Shown here piece after piece: positions 54,173-63,071 of a stretch of DNA of 64,000 bases. The notes under the pieces are model-generated. The model was given only the letters and a program-made list of their open reading frames with translations. It was not told where the DNA came from and ran no database searches. Every line of letters begins with the position of its first letter. The stretch's first letter is position 1. The position numbers and the translations under genes were made by a program. The stretch comes from Streptomyces specialis (lineage in GTDB: Bacteria > Actinomycetota > Actinomycetes > Streptomycetales > Streptomycetaceae), in assembly GCF_001493375.1 (NCBI RefSeq), contig NZ_LN929763.1, forward strand, positions 112,708 through 176,707. Direction: 5' to 3'.

Positions 54173-54480
54173 CAGTGGACCTGCTCCCCGAGCGCCGAGA
54201 AGAAGGCGACGATGCCGTTCGCGGCACCCAGCAGCAGGGCCGCCCCGGAGCAGATCAGCACGCCTTTCTTGCCGTTGGCCTCGGCATGGTGGCCTCCGCT
54301 GTGGTGGCCCCACGCCCACACGCCGGCGCTGACCGCCAGTGCCCCGACGACGGCGATGATGCTGAAGAGATTCACCGACCCCATCACCTGCTTGAGCACC
54401 CCGAGTCCGGGAAGCCCGCCCTCGTTGGGGGAGATGCCGGGGTCGTAGGCGAGACGAGTCGCTTTGTCGATGAGCCGCAT
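54172..54480 (-). CDS. Small two-helix membrane protein of the transfer operon (DUF6112-like)
   Basis: A 102-residue protein with two hydrophobic helices at about residues 38-56 ('FSIIAVVGALAVSAGVWAWG') and 75-95 ('LICSGAALLLGAANGIVAFF') separated by a His-rich loop ('GHHSGGHHAEANGKKG'). The size and layout fit VirB2/TrbC-type pilin-like subunits of actinobacterial conjugation clusters. It sits between the NlpC/P60 gene and the VirB8-like gene. Confidence 0.72.
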   Translation of the reverse strand: MRLIDKATRLAYDPGISPNEGGLPGLGVLKQVMGSVNLFSIIAVVGALAVSAGVWAWGHHSGGHHAEANGKKGVLICSGAALLLGAANGIVAFFSALGEQVH

Positions 54481-54550
54481 GGCGAGTTCCGTTCGATCGA
54501 GGGGTGCGCGAGCGCACCGGATGCGGGAAGGGAGGATGAAGAACGTCTGA

Positions 54551-55657
54551 TCAGGCGACGCGGCGGGCCGCGACGATCTGCCGTTGCCAGGAGGCGAGAG
54601 GGGCCACGCGGACGACGTCGCCGGTCTCCGGCGCGTGGACGACGAGGTCCTGGCCGATGAACATCCCCACGTGTTCGGGTGCTTCGGCGGTGCCGCGGGT
54701 GAACAGCAGGTCGCCGGGCCGGAGTGCCGTGGCCGATACCGGTTTGCCTTCCTTCACCTGGGTGTACGTCGTCCGTGAAAGGGTGACTCCGGCCGCCTTG
54801 TACGCCTGCTGTATCAACGAGGAGCAGTCGCACCGGCCCATCGGGTCCGGGCCCCGGGGGTCGGTGCAGCTCCCGCCCCACTGGTAGGGCGTGCCGAGCT
54901 GCCCGAGCGCCCACCGGATCGCGGTTCGCGCCTGCGGCGACGCGTCCGCCGGGATGCTGTAGTCGGCGGGCAGTGACCCGGCCGGAATGGTTCCGAAGCC
55001 GGCGTCGAGCGCCCCCGCCGCACAGCCGCCCACCCCGCCGAGGAAAGGGTCCTCGCTTCCCTCGGTTTCCGTCAGCCGGGGCTCGATCGCTGCCTGTAGA
55101 GCCTTGGCCAGCGGCTCCCACCGCGCGTAGGCATCGGGGACACCGGACCGTTGCACGGCCTGGGCCGCCTGGGCGACGGTCATCGACTCCCACCCCGGGA
55201 CCTGTCGAAGGGCTTCGTAGAACTTCGCCGAGGCGTACTCCGGCCGCATGATCTGGTCGGCGGTGCCCCAGCCTTGAGAGGGCCGTTGCTGGAACAGGCC
55301 CAGGGAATCCCGGTCGCCATGATCGAGGTTGCGCAGATCGCTCTCCTGGAGAGCGGTCGCCAACGCCACGACCTGACCGCGGGCGGGGACGCGCATCGCG
55401 ACACCCGTGGCCTGGATCGTCAGCGCGTGAGGCACCTGCTCGGCCGGGTCGTCGAGCCCCGGCACGGCGACCGAAGTCGCGTCCGCGCCCTCCAGGACCG
55501 CCGCCACCTGCGCGGCTACCGCCTCGGCGTCCACTGCTCCGGCGATCCCGCCGGCGCAGGCGGCTGACGCCCGCCCGGTCACCGCGATCAGGAGCAGCAA
55601 CGCCAGCAGCAGCGCAGCGCTGATCAGGCCGGCGATGAGGCCGACGGTCTTCCTCAC
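54551..55657 (-). CDS. NlpC/P60 cell-wall peptidase with N-terminal lysozyme-like domain
   Basis: A 368-residue exported hydrolase. The start (GTG 55657) gives a membrane anchor at residues 5-30 ('LIAGLISAALLLALLLLIAV'). A muramidase/transglycosylase-like region follows ('VALATALQESDLRNLDHGDR', with 'SLGLFQQRP'), then a C40 NlpC/P60 domain with catalytic Cys in 'GRCDCSSLIQQAY', His in 'PEHVGMFIG' and a second His in 'LVVHAPETG'. It would open peptidoglycan locally for the conjugation channel. It is the first gene of the leftward transfer operon. Confidence 0.93.
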   Translation of the reverse strand: MRKTVGLIAGLISAALLLALLLLIAVTGRASAACAGGIAGAVDAEAVAAQVAAVLEGADATSVAVPGLDDPAEQVPHALTIQATGVAMRVPARGQVVALATALQESDLRNLDHGDRDSLGLFQQRPSQGWGTADQIMRPEYASAKFYEALRQVPGWESMTVAQAAQAVQRSGVPDAYARWEPLAKALQAAIEPRLTETEGSEDPFLGGVGGCAAGALDAGFGTIPAGSLPADYSIPADASPQARTAIRWALGQLGTPYQWGGSCTDPRGPDPMGRCDCSSLIQQAYKAAGVTLSRTTYTQVKEGKPVSATALRPGDLLFTRGTAEAPEHVGMFIGQDLVVHAPETGDVVRVAPLASWQRQIVAARRVA

Positions 55658-56211
55658 GGGAGTGCCCGTTCGCCGTGCCGCGTTGTCGGCCGGGCGGACG
55701 CCGGGGCAGCCCAGTGCCGTGTCGGGACAAGCCGCATGACAGTGACTCCTCGTCGTGTGTGGGAGGGCGCGGTGCCGACGGCTTACGGAGCCGTCGGCAC
55801 CGCATCGGCGGGAACCTGGCGTCTCAGGCACGGTCGGCCGACGCCGTTCCCGGAGCGGGTGCGGCAGCCAGCCGCGCTCGTAATCTCAGAAGCTCCATGG
55901 GCCTCCTCGCCGGAACGATCCGGAACCGACGTGTCGCGCGCCATCGCTGAGGCCGGAGCGCGGCAGCATCCGTTTCGGTGCAGGTCAGCGAAGCGAGCCA
56001 AGGCCCTGCCTCGATGACACGGCGAGACGGTAGAGGTGGATTCCGGCCGCACCAAACGACCAACGAGCCGAGGCGGCGGACGAGGTGGCAACGCACTGGG
56101 TGCGGCCGGAAAAGATCGTTATGGTCCGGTTCATTCCCCTTGCGGGCGGCGTTTGCTCAACACTGCCCGGAACGGGCTCAACCTCTGGCGCCTGCGAAGG
56201 AAGCACCGCGC
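55658..56211. other. Divergent intergenic region between transfer operon and methyltransferase
   Basis: About 550 bp with open frames but no supported gene. It must contain the promoters of the leftward transfer operon and the rightward methyltransferase. No clear operator or RNA gene was seen. Confidence 0.4.
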
Positions 56212-56958
56212 ATGAGCTACACCCTGCATCGAGGCGACGCCCTCACCGTGCTGAACTCCCTGCCCGACGAGTCGGTCCACGCGGTCATCACCGACCCGCC
56301 GTACAACTCGGGCGGACGCACCAGCTCGGACCGCACCAGCCGCACCGCGCGTGCCAAGTACGTCACGACCGGCTCCGGGCACGACCTGCAGAACTTCCCG
56401 GGAGAGAACCGCGACCAGCGCTCCTACCGGAGCTGGCTCACCGCCCTGCTCACGGAGGCATACCGGGTGGCGACCGAGCACTCGGTCGCCATGGTCTTCT
56501 CCGACTGGCGGCAGGCACCGACCATCAGCGACGCTCTCCAGATGGCGGGATGGACCTGGAGCGGCACGCTTCCGTGGATCAAGCCTGCCAGCCGCCCGCG
56601 AAAGGGAGGGTTCAAGCAGAGCGCGGAGTTCATCACCTGGGGCGTGAAAGGCAGCCTCGACAAGGACCGCGACCTGTACCTGCCCGGGCACTTCATCGCC
56701 TCGCAGCCGCGGAAGGACCGCGTCCACATCACGCAGAAGCCCATCGAGGTCATGCGCCAGCTCGTCCGGATTTGCCCCGAGGGAGAAGCCGTGCTCGACC
56801 CGTTCACCGGCAGCGGCACCACCGGAGTCGCCGCCCTGCGCGAGGGCCGGCGCTTCATCGGCGTCGAGCTGTCACCGCACTACGCCGACATCGCCGAAGA
56901 CAGGCTCCGCGCGGAGCTGACGCGGGACGACTTCGTGCTGGCAGGGCCCGAGAAGTGA
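56212..56958 (+). CDS. Beta-class DNA methyltransferase (N4C or N6A)
   Basis: A 248-residue SAM-dependent methyltransferase. The catalytic motif IV 'ITDPPYNSGG' (residues 26-35) comes before the SAM-binding motif I 'LDPFTGSGTTG' (about 195-205), the order of beta-class enzymes. 'SFKQSAEFITW'-like and 'HITQKPIEVMRQLVR' are family segments. GGAAG lies upstream of ATG 56212. It has no adjacent restriction enzyme. A copy of its last 95 bp lies at 2565-2658. It probably modifies element DNA; whether the target is adenine or cytosine cannot be told. Confidence 0.93.
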   Translation: MSYTLHRGDALTVLNSLPDESVHAVITDPPYNSGGRTSSDRTSRTARAKYVTTGSGHDLQNFPGENRDQRSYRSWLTALLTEAYRVATEHSVAMVFSDWRQAPTISDALQMAGWTWSGTLPWIKPASRPRKGGFKQSAEFITWGVKGSLDKDRDLYLPGHFIASQPRKDRVHITQKPIEVMRQLVRICPEGEAVLDPFTGSGTTGVAALREGRRFIGVELSPHYADIAEDRLRAELTRDDFVLAGPEK

Positions 56959-57128
56959 GCAAATCCAGCCGCCCTTCTCAACTTGGTGCGATCGCGGCAT
57001 TGCGATGGGGGCGACGGGCCGCGCAGTGGGCAGCGTGGGAAACGAACGGCTGAGCATTGCATAATATGTGAAGGTCGAACCTTGGGCTAGCCTGGTCAGC
57101 CTGATGTATTGATTGCGGAGGGAGGAAC

Positions 57129-57815
57129 GTGACAGCGATCAAAGAGCTCGTGTGTCTTGCCAATTCTCGTAAGCACGGTGAGCGGTGCATCGCGGGAATC
57201 GAAGTCGGTTCGCGGGATTGGATTCGTCCTGTCACCATTCATGCGGGTCACGCGATTTCCGCGAGTGAGCGGCGGTATCTGAGTGGCGAGGAACCGCAGG
57301 TGCTCGACGTCATTTCCATGCGGCTCATCGATTACCAGCCCGTCGGCTTTCAACGGGAAAATTGGCTTCTTGACTCCAGCGTCCGCTGGGAGAAGACGGG
57401 GCAGATCGGATGGGGCGGGCTCTCCCGCCTGGAACAGCGCCCTGTACGCTTATGGTTGAATGGCTACAGCACGAACGCTGGGTGTAATGACTTCCTGCCA
57501 GCCGACCGACAGAGTACCGTGAACGACTCCCTCAAGCTCATCCGGGTCAACGGCGCTACAATACGGGTGGATACTCCTTCCCCTCGCTCCGAGGATGCGA
57601 GGCTCGTTGTGCGAGCTGAATTCAAGTATGCTGGTTCAGGCTATGTGCTGAGAGTTACTGATCCGGTATGCGAAGAGAAATTCCGGAAGCAGGGTGTAGG
57701 GCGCCATCGATTGGGTGATTCATTTCTGACGATAAGCCTCAGTGAGGAATTCATGGGCCGTATCTTCAAGTTAGTGGCGGCTGTCATTGAGTATGGACAA
57801 ATCGGGAGGGGTTGA
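57129..57815 (+). CDS. Dual OB-domain protein
   Basis: A 228-residue protein starting at GTG with GGAGG upstream. The first half is a compact beta-barrel-like region with 'LVCLANSRKHGERCIAGIEV' and 'SRDWIRPVTIHAGHAIS'; a second, similar barrel follows ('VRAEFKYAGSGYVLRVTDPV'). This is the layout of the dual-OB (DUF1839-like) proteins found next to DUF488 genes. OB folds bind nucleic acid or nucleotides. The sequence is lower in GC than its neighbours and precedes two DUF488 genes by 7 bp, so the three form one unit. Confidence 0.75.
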   Translation: MTAIKELVCLANSRKHGERCIAGIEVGSRDWIRPVTIHAGHAISASERRYLSGEEPQVLDVISMRLIDYQPVGFQRENWLLDSSVRWEKTGQIGWGGLSRLEQRPVRLWLNGYSTNAGCNDFLPADRQSTVNDSLKLIRVNGATIRVDTPSPRSEDARLVVRAEFKYAGSGYVLRVTDPVCEEKFRKQGVGRHRLGDSFLTISLSEEFMGRIFKLVAAVIEYGQIGRG

Positions 57816-57822
57816 CAGGGGG

Positions 57823-58437
57823 GTGACAGGTAATAAGCTGCTGACGATCGGTCATTCCAGTCACAATTTCGCGACCTTCGTTGGACTGCTTCGCGGATGC
57901 GAGATCACGGCAGTCGCCGATGTGCGGTCGGTTCCTTTCAGTCGTTTCACGCCTCAGTTCAATCAGCGCTCTGTGGAGCACGGTCTACATAAGGCTGGCC
58001 TTGAATATGTCTTTCTGGGTAAAGAACTGGGCGCGCGCACAGATGACATGACCTGCTACGTCAACGGGCGGGTACAGTATGGCCGTCTCGCGCGGACACC
58101 CGGTTTTATCGATGGCATTGAACGCTTGGCCAAAGGTGCGCAAAGCCAGCGAATTGCCATAATGTGTACCGAGGGTGAGCCGTTGGACTGTCATCGCACC
58201 GTGCTGGTCGCGCGGGTGCTCACTGATCACGGCCTTACGATCGGTCATATCCATGGCAATGGGCTGGTCGAGAGCCACACTTCAGCGATGGAACGCCTCA
58301 TGGTCAAGTTCGGCCTGGCGGAGCAAGAACTATTCCGCACGCCAGCTGAGCGTCTTGAGGAGGCGCTGAGCCGCCAGGAACAGCGGATCGCTTATGTCAA
58401 GGACGAGTTTTCTGCTGATAGGGCAGTAGGGACATGA
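57823..58437 (+). CDS. DUF488 protein (first of two)
   Basis: A 204-residue DUF488 protein. 'LLTIGHSSHNFATFVGLL' near the N-terminus, 'VADVRSVPFSRFTPQFNQ' and the signature 'IMCTEGEPLDCHRTVLVARV' (Cys...CHR) are the family landmarks. Start GTG 57823 is chosen because GGGAGGGG lies about 11 bp upstream; ATG 57793 is possible but lacks a binding site. Its TGA overlaps the next ATG. DUF488 is predicted to be a Rossmann-like enzyme or nucleotide-binding domain; no reaction is known. Confidence 0.82.
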   Translation: MTGNKLLTIGHSSHNFATFVGLLRGCEITAVADVRSVPFSRFTPQFNQRSVEHGLHKAGLEYVFLGKELGARTDDMTCYVNGRVQYGRLARTPGFIDGIERLAKGAQSQRIAIMCTEGEPLDCHRTVLVARVLTDHGLTIGHIHGNGLVESHTSAMERLMVKFGLAEQELFRTPAERLEEALSRQEQRIAYVKDEFSADRAVGT

Positions 58438-58871
58438 AGATCCATACCATCGGATTCACGAAGAAGTCTGCCCAGAAGTTCTTCGACCTGTTGCGCACGT
58501 CTGGAGCCGTGACTCTGGTCGACGTCCGACTTAATAACGTCTCGCAACTGGCAGGATTCGCCAAGCGAGACGATCTGAAGTATTTCCTCGATGAGCTCTG
58601 TGGCATGACGTACACGCATCGGCCTGACCTTGCGCCGACGCAGCCCCTGCTCGATGACTACAAGAAGCGTGGCGCCGACTGGGCGACATACGAATATCGG
58701 TTCCTAGAACTAATGGGGCAGCGGAGAGTTGAGGATATCGTCCCGCAAAAAATGCTCGACAATTCGGTCTTGCTTTGCAGCGAGGATAAACCACACCATT
58801 GCCATCGCCGGTTGGTCGCGGAGTATCTCGCCCAACGCTGGGAAAGTGTCACGATCGAGCACCTGGTCTGA
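58434..58871 (+). CDS. DUF488 protein (second of two)
   Basis: A 145-residue DUF488 protein starting at ATG 58434, overlapping the upstream stop. 'KIHTIGFTKKSAQKFFDLL', 'VTLVDVRLNNVSQLAGFA' and 'VLLCSEDKPHHCHRRLVAEY' are the family motifs, again with the Cys...CHR signature. It is shorter than its partner and clearly diverged, so this is not a recent duplication. The coupled pair with a dual-OB protein suggests a heteromeric complex. Confidence 0.85.
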   Translation: MKIHTIGFTKKSAQKFFDLLRTSGAVTLVDVRLNNVSQLAGFAKRDDLKYFLDELCGMTYTHRPDLAPTQPLLDDYKKRGADWATYEYRFLELMGQRRVEDIVPQKMLDNSVLLCSEDKPHHCHRRLVAEYLAQRWESVTIEHLV

Positions 58872-59012
58872 GCTACGCAACAACCAGGCGTACGCGGCGC
58901 CAAAGTCGCCAACCTCTTCTTCAACGGGGTCCCGCCCGCTTAGCCAGGCGCGCTACGCGTCCATACGGTCCATCGCCCGCGTTGATGGGGGCGCCGCCCC
59001 ATGGGTCGCGCG

Positions 59013-59336
59013 ATGACGAGTGATCAGCCCCGACCAAGGATGTGGCTCTGCGTGTGGCGTCGGCGCTCGCCAGCCGGATCAGATAGGGACGAGACGTCGA
59101 CATCGACGAGGCCCGTGGATCAGATCGACCTGTGGGAGCAGGCGCGTCGTGACGCCGAGCCGCCCGCGCCAGATCGCCTCACGCAGATCGCGCGGGAGAC
59201 CTGGGACGAGTTCGTTCGCGGTGGCACCGATCGATACCAGGTTCCCAAGGAGGTGAGGGATGCGATGAACGCAGCCGGCATCGACGGCACCGTCGTCCGC
59301 AGCACATGGGTGGATTTTGCTCGTCACCGCAGATAA
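59013..59336 (+). CDS. Hypothetical 107-residue protein
   Basis: A frame from ATG 59013 whose C-terminal half looks coding ('DQIDLWEQARRDAEPPAPDR', 'ETWDEFVRGGTDRYQVPKEV'). The N-terminal 30 residues are Arg/Ser-rich and weak, so the true start may be internal near 59050. No ribosome binding site or family is visible. Confidence 0.4.
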   Translation: MTSDQPRPRMWLCVWRRRSPAGSDRDETSTSTRPVDQIDLWEQARRDAEPPAPDRLTQIARETWDEFVRGGTDRYQVPKEVRDAMNAAGIDGTVVRSTWVDFARHRR

Positions 59337-59463
59337 CCCGGGCCCCTATTGGGTGCTGCACGAGCCCGATGAGGCCCGCTGGCGGCAGGAGCTCGCCATC
59401 GACGTCAGCTGCCACCTCGGAAAGCTGCTGGACGTCTACGTGCATGTGATCCACAACTACTAG
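59317..59463 (+). CDS. Very short hypothetical protein
   Basis: A 48-codon frame from TTG 59317, overlapping the previous gene, encodes 'NPGPYWVLHEPDEARWRQEL' then 'AIDVSCHLGKLLDVYVHVI'. The sequence is protein-like (amphipathic strands, Trp, Cys) but there is no ribosome binding site. It may be the tail of a frameshifted longer gene. The 480 bp that follow (59464-59945) hold nothing supported. Confidence 0.4.
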   Translation: MLVTADNPGPYWVLHEPDEARWRQELAIDVSCHLGKLLDVYVHVIHNY

Positions 59464-59945
59464 CCAATCTGCTGATGGCTACAGTGAGAGCGACGCGATA
59501 AGGCCCCGGCCACCGTGCCCGGGACTCTCACCGAGAGGCTGCACCAAACCCAAAGGCGGCCCGCCGCGACCGCGGTGAGTCAGCCGCCGGATACCCGAGC
59601 ATCTATGTTCCTGCCCGGCGGCCGTGAACGCCGGAGCCATGCGGCGCGACCATACGCCGGCAACGCGCCCCCCGGCGAGGGGCAGCCACCTCCGGGTAAG
59701 CGTGAGAAGTCGATGCCTTCCTCCTTATGTGGCCTCGGGGTGCGGGCGAAGGTACGGGCTGCCTATGTTCGGGCCGGGGGAGTGGCGCCCGGCACCCGTA
59801 GATGGGTACCGGGTCACGGCGGGAGTTTGGCATCATGATCCTCATGCTGGGCTGGCACCTAACGATCGGCGGCTCGGCGCAGTGTCCCCGGGGACAGCAC
59901 GGTCCGTGAAGGCGGCAGGACAGCAATCAGGGAAGCAGGGGGCGG

Positions 59946-61508
59946 ATGTGGTTCACCGTCGAGGGCAGGCAGCCGCGTCCGCTTCACCGGGGTCCGGCAG
60001 AGCTGGTCCTCCTTCAAACCAATTCGAACGACTACGGGTACACCACGCTGTATCGCCTGTGGCTGCGTAACAGGCACGAGACCGTCGAACTAGGTGCCGT
60101 CCGGATCGCCTACGCCGGACTACCGGAGTGGGAACACCCGATTCCGCCCAGCATGTTCCGAGACTTGTCGGACCTCGGCCAGCATCAGCGATGGTTCTCC
60201 CTCGGACTGGACGACGTCTACTACACCAACGTCCGCGGGCTGGGAGCGACCCGGGCGGAGACGATCCTGAGGGGTCTGCACGACATCGCCTTCAGCGAGG
60301 AAGCCTACGAAGAGGCCGTGCAGCATCATGTGACGCAACGCTCCTTGCTGCGCGGTGTCGAGACCGGCACCGTGACGAACCAGTTCCGGCGCATCGCACA
60401 GGGCAAGGCGAGGCTGACCTCCTACAGCTTCCGTTACGATCCGCCAGCAGGCCCTGAACCTGGGGCGAGCTCTGTCCCCGGCGGGCCGCTGGAGTTCGCC
60501 GTACAGCGGGAGTCAGCGCCTCCCACGAACGTCCACGTGCTGATCGGCCGCAACGGCTCCGGCAAGACCACCTTCCTGCGCAACCTGGCCCGTGCGGTCG
60601 TCGATACCGGCGAAGCACAGGAAGCGACAGGGGCGATAACCATGAGCACGGGGCAGTTCGTGAACGTCGTATCCGTGACCTTCAGCGCGTTCGACCCTTT
60701 CGCAGACATCACGCCGCCTGACTCCGGTACTTCCACCGCGATCGGATACCGGTACATAGGGCTCGCTCACGAAGCCAATGGCGAGGAACGCCCTCCGGGA
60801 GGCGAACGACGAACGATCGGGGACTTCGGTGGCGCTTTCGCTGGCAGCATGCGAGAAATCTTCATCGCCGATCGGGGTCGGCGCTGGGCCGACACTCTGG
60901 AACCCCTCGCGAGCGACCCGAACTTCGCGCAGTCCCCGGTACTCGACTACGCCCGCACGTTCCCCGGGATGCGTGGCTTCGACGGCAGCGATTTCTATGA
61001 GGCGGTTGCACTCTTCCGCAGCCTGAGCTCCGGACACGCGATCACGTTGCTGACCGTCACTCAACTCGTAGAGAAGGTGGCGGAACAGTCCCTCGTGCTC
61101 CTGGACGAGCCGGAGACACACCTGCACCCGCCGCTGCTCGCCGCCTTCATCCGGGCCCTCACCCAGTTGCTGATGGACCGCAACGCGGTCGGGATCATCG
61201 CCACTCACTCGCCGGTCGTCCTGCAGGAAGTGCCGCGCTCCTGCGTCTACAAGCTCAGCCGGGTCCGCCCGCCCGAACGCCCGGAGATCGAGACCTTCGG
61301 CGAGAACGTCGGCGTGCTCACCCACGAGGTATTCGGCCTGGAAACCCGGCAGTCCGGCTTCCAGGCCGAGCTGGCGAAGGCCGTCGACAGGCTGGACACC
61401 TACCAGGAGGTCCTCGACCACTTCGGCGGCCAGCTAGGCGGAGAGGCCAAAGGACTGGTACGCATCCTCCTCGCCCAGCGTGCGGCACGGCGAGGGCCGC
61501 TTTCCTGA
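59946..61508 (+). CDS. Septu-type ABC/SMC-like ATPase (PtuA-like)
   Basis: A 520-residue ATPase. Walker A 'VLIGRNGSGKTTFLRNLARA' (about residues 199-218), a signature-type segment 'FRSLSSGHAITL' (about 355-366), Walker B 'SLVLLDEPETHLHPPLLAAF' (about 383-402) and the switch 'GIIATHSPVVLQEVPRS' are the ABC/SMC arrangement of AAA_15/21 proteins. The N-terminal 195 residues are beta-rich and unique. Its TGA overlaps the ATG of an HNH gene (TGATG). ATPase plus HNH nuclease is the composition of the Septu antiphage system, so it probably senses infection and licenses the nuclease. Confidence 0.78.
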   Translation: MWFTVEGRQPRPLHRGPAELVLLQTNSNDYGYTTLYRLWLRNRHETVELGAVRIAYAGLPEWEHPIPPSMFRDLSDLGQHQRWFSLGLDDVYYTNVRGLGATRAETILRGLHDIAFSEEAYEEAVQHHVTQRSLLRGVETGTVTNQFRRIAQGKARLTSYSFRYDPPAGPEPGASSVPGGPLEFAVQRESAPPTNVHVLIGRNGSGKTTFLRNLARAVVDTGEAQEATGAITMSTGQFVNVVSVTFSAFDPFADITPPDSGTSTAIGYRYIGLAHEANGEERPPGGERRTIGDFGGAFAGSMREIFIADRGRRWADTLEPLASDPNFAQSPVLDYARTFPGMRGFDGSDFYEAVALFRSLSSGHAITLLTVTQLVEKVAEQSLVLLDEPETHLHPPLLAAFIRALTQLLMDRNAVGIIATHSPVVLQEVPRSCVYKLSRVRPPERPEIETFGENVGVLTHEVFGLETRQSGFQAELAKAVDRLDTYQEVLDHFGGQLGGEAKGLVRILLAQRAARRGPLS

Positions 61509-62353
61509 TGTGGCCCCTGGATCCCCCTCTCATAGCCGCCCGTGACAGCTACCTGGCCTGTGTCAGCAGCACCCAGGATCGCCCCCGTCGGGCCCGCCTC
61601 CTTGCCGCAACCGACGCCGTGGACCAGGCCGCAACGCGGTTCCGCCACGCGGTCCAGACCGGCCGGGTCTGCTCCCTGGTGACGGACGACTACCAGGTAC
61701 CCGGCATCCGGGCCACGGAAGCCGTCACCTGGACCTACCGCAACGGCATGGTCAATACCGGCCGGGGACGGGAGATCTACCAGCAGATCATGGCGGCGCC
61801 GCCTTACGAGCGATGCCCGCTGTGCGGGCACGGCATCGTACGGACCCTGGACCACTACATGCCCAAGAGTTCCTTTCCGGCCTTGTGCGTGACCCCGGAC
61901 AATCTCGTCCCGGCATGCGGCGACTGCAACCACATCAAGGGCGAGAAGGCTCCGGCGAGCCCGGAGACCACGCTGCTGCACCCGTACTTCGACCGGATCG
62001 ACAACGTTTCCTGGCTCGGCGCGCGCGTGATCCGGGAGACACCGCCACGTCTGGAGTTCCATGTCAAGCCTGTTGGGACCTGGACCCAGGAGCTCACCGA
62101 GCGGGTACGGCACCACTTCCGTCTCTTCGGCCTGGCCATGCGCTATGCGCCGCCGGCCAACAGCCTGATCAACGATATCCGTCGCCGCATTGCAGCGCTG
62201 TTCGAGTGCGGCGGCGCTTCCCTGGTGCGCGACTACCTGCACGATGAAGCGGACACACGCCTGGCGACCCGCCGCAACGGCTGGGAAGGGGTCACCTACC
62301 GGGCACTGGCTGAGGACGACTGGTTCTGCTCCCAGGGCTTTACTACGTGCTGA
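61508..62353 (+). CDS. Septu-type HNH endonuclease (PtuB-like)
   Basis: A 281-residue protein with a helical N-terminal 95 residues and an HNH nuclease core at about 100-150: 'YERCPLCGHGIVRTLDHYMP' (zinc Cys pair and the catalytic His), then 'NLVPACGDCNHIKGEKAPAS' (second Cys pair, Asn and His). The helical C-terminal ~120 residues have no recognised domain. It is translationally coupled to the ATPase gene. It would cut DNA when released or activated by the ATPase; the two-gene unit resembles PtuAB, but the sequence subtype is uncertain. Confidence 0.82.
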   Translation: MWPLDPPLIAARDSYLACVSSTQDRPRRARLLAATDAVDQAATRFRHAVQTGRVCSLVTDDYQVPGIRATEAVTWTYRNGMVNTGRGREIYQQIMAAPPYERCPLCGHGIVRTLDHYMPKSSFPALCVTPDNLVPACGDCNHIKGEKAPASPETTLLHPYFDRIDNVSWLGARVIRETPPRLEFHVKPVGTWTQELTERVRHHFRLFGLAMRYAPPANSLINDIRRRIAALFECGGASLVRDYLHDEADTRLATRRNGWEGVTYRALAEDDWFCSQGFTTC

Positions 62354-63071
62354 CTGATCGAGCCCCCGCACATGTCGGCTCACGACGATGTGGCGGTGCG
62401 CACCGGCCAGACTCGTGCCCTCAGCGGGACCACGCACACGGACACGCAGCCGGATCTCTACTTCCTGGAGCCCGTTGTGCCTTCAGCTGCACCGGCTCTG
62501 GCCTCGTGTGAGTCCATCTCTCGGTGGAGGCGGCTCCTCGTGGGAAGAGAACGATGGGCGCTCGGACGACTACGCCATCGAGTTCAAGACCACCGTCACT
62601 GGCCTGCGCCGGGCGGCGGACGAGTGGGACCGCAGCATGGCCCCGTTCCATCGCGCTGATTCTGACTCGCGCCGCGGCCTGTTGCCCGAACTCATGTAGG
62701 AGCGGGAGACCACGCCTTGTTGACCACCAGGGCCGCGCCCGGGTCTCCACGGGCGGAGCATCAGGATTCCGCACATGGGTGCCGTGGCACCGCGCGGACC
62801 CGCCGGACGGCCAAGAAGCACGCGAACCAGCCTGCCTGGCACAGTCGATGAACAAGCAGGACCAGCCGCCCGGGCACCCGCAGGCAGGAACTCACACTGG
62901 CCGATCTCAGGCGATCCAGCGCGGAGATTCCCCCGCAGTGCCCTGACCGAGACAGAACCGGCCATTACTTCGCGGACCCGATCCGCTCGCACCTGCGGGT
63001 ACGGGCGGTACCGTGCTCGGCCTTCTCCCCCAGGGCCGAGGGGCCTCAGCTCATGTCCCAGGCCGAGGGCG
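62354..63071. other. Gene-poor interval between the Septu-like pair and the radical SAM gene
   Basis: About 700 bp. One plus-strand stretch (62545-62699, 'DDYAIEFKTTVTGLRRAADE') looks protein-like but has no supported start. A short precursor peptide for the radical SAM enzyme could be here, and I could not identify one. Confidence 0.35.

Noticed and set aside
59464..59945. Possible tRNA or attachment site upstream of the Septu-like pair
   Set aside because: No cloverleaf with a conserved T-loop could be assembled by eye and no repeat partner was found in the window.
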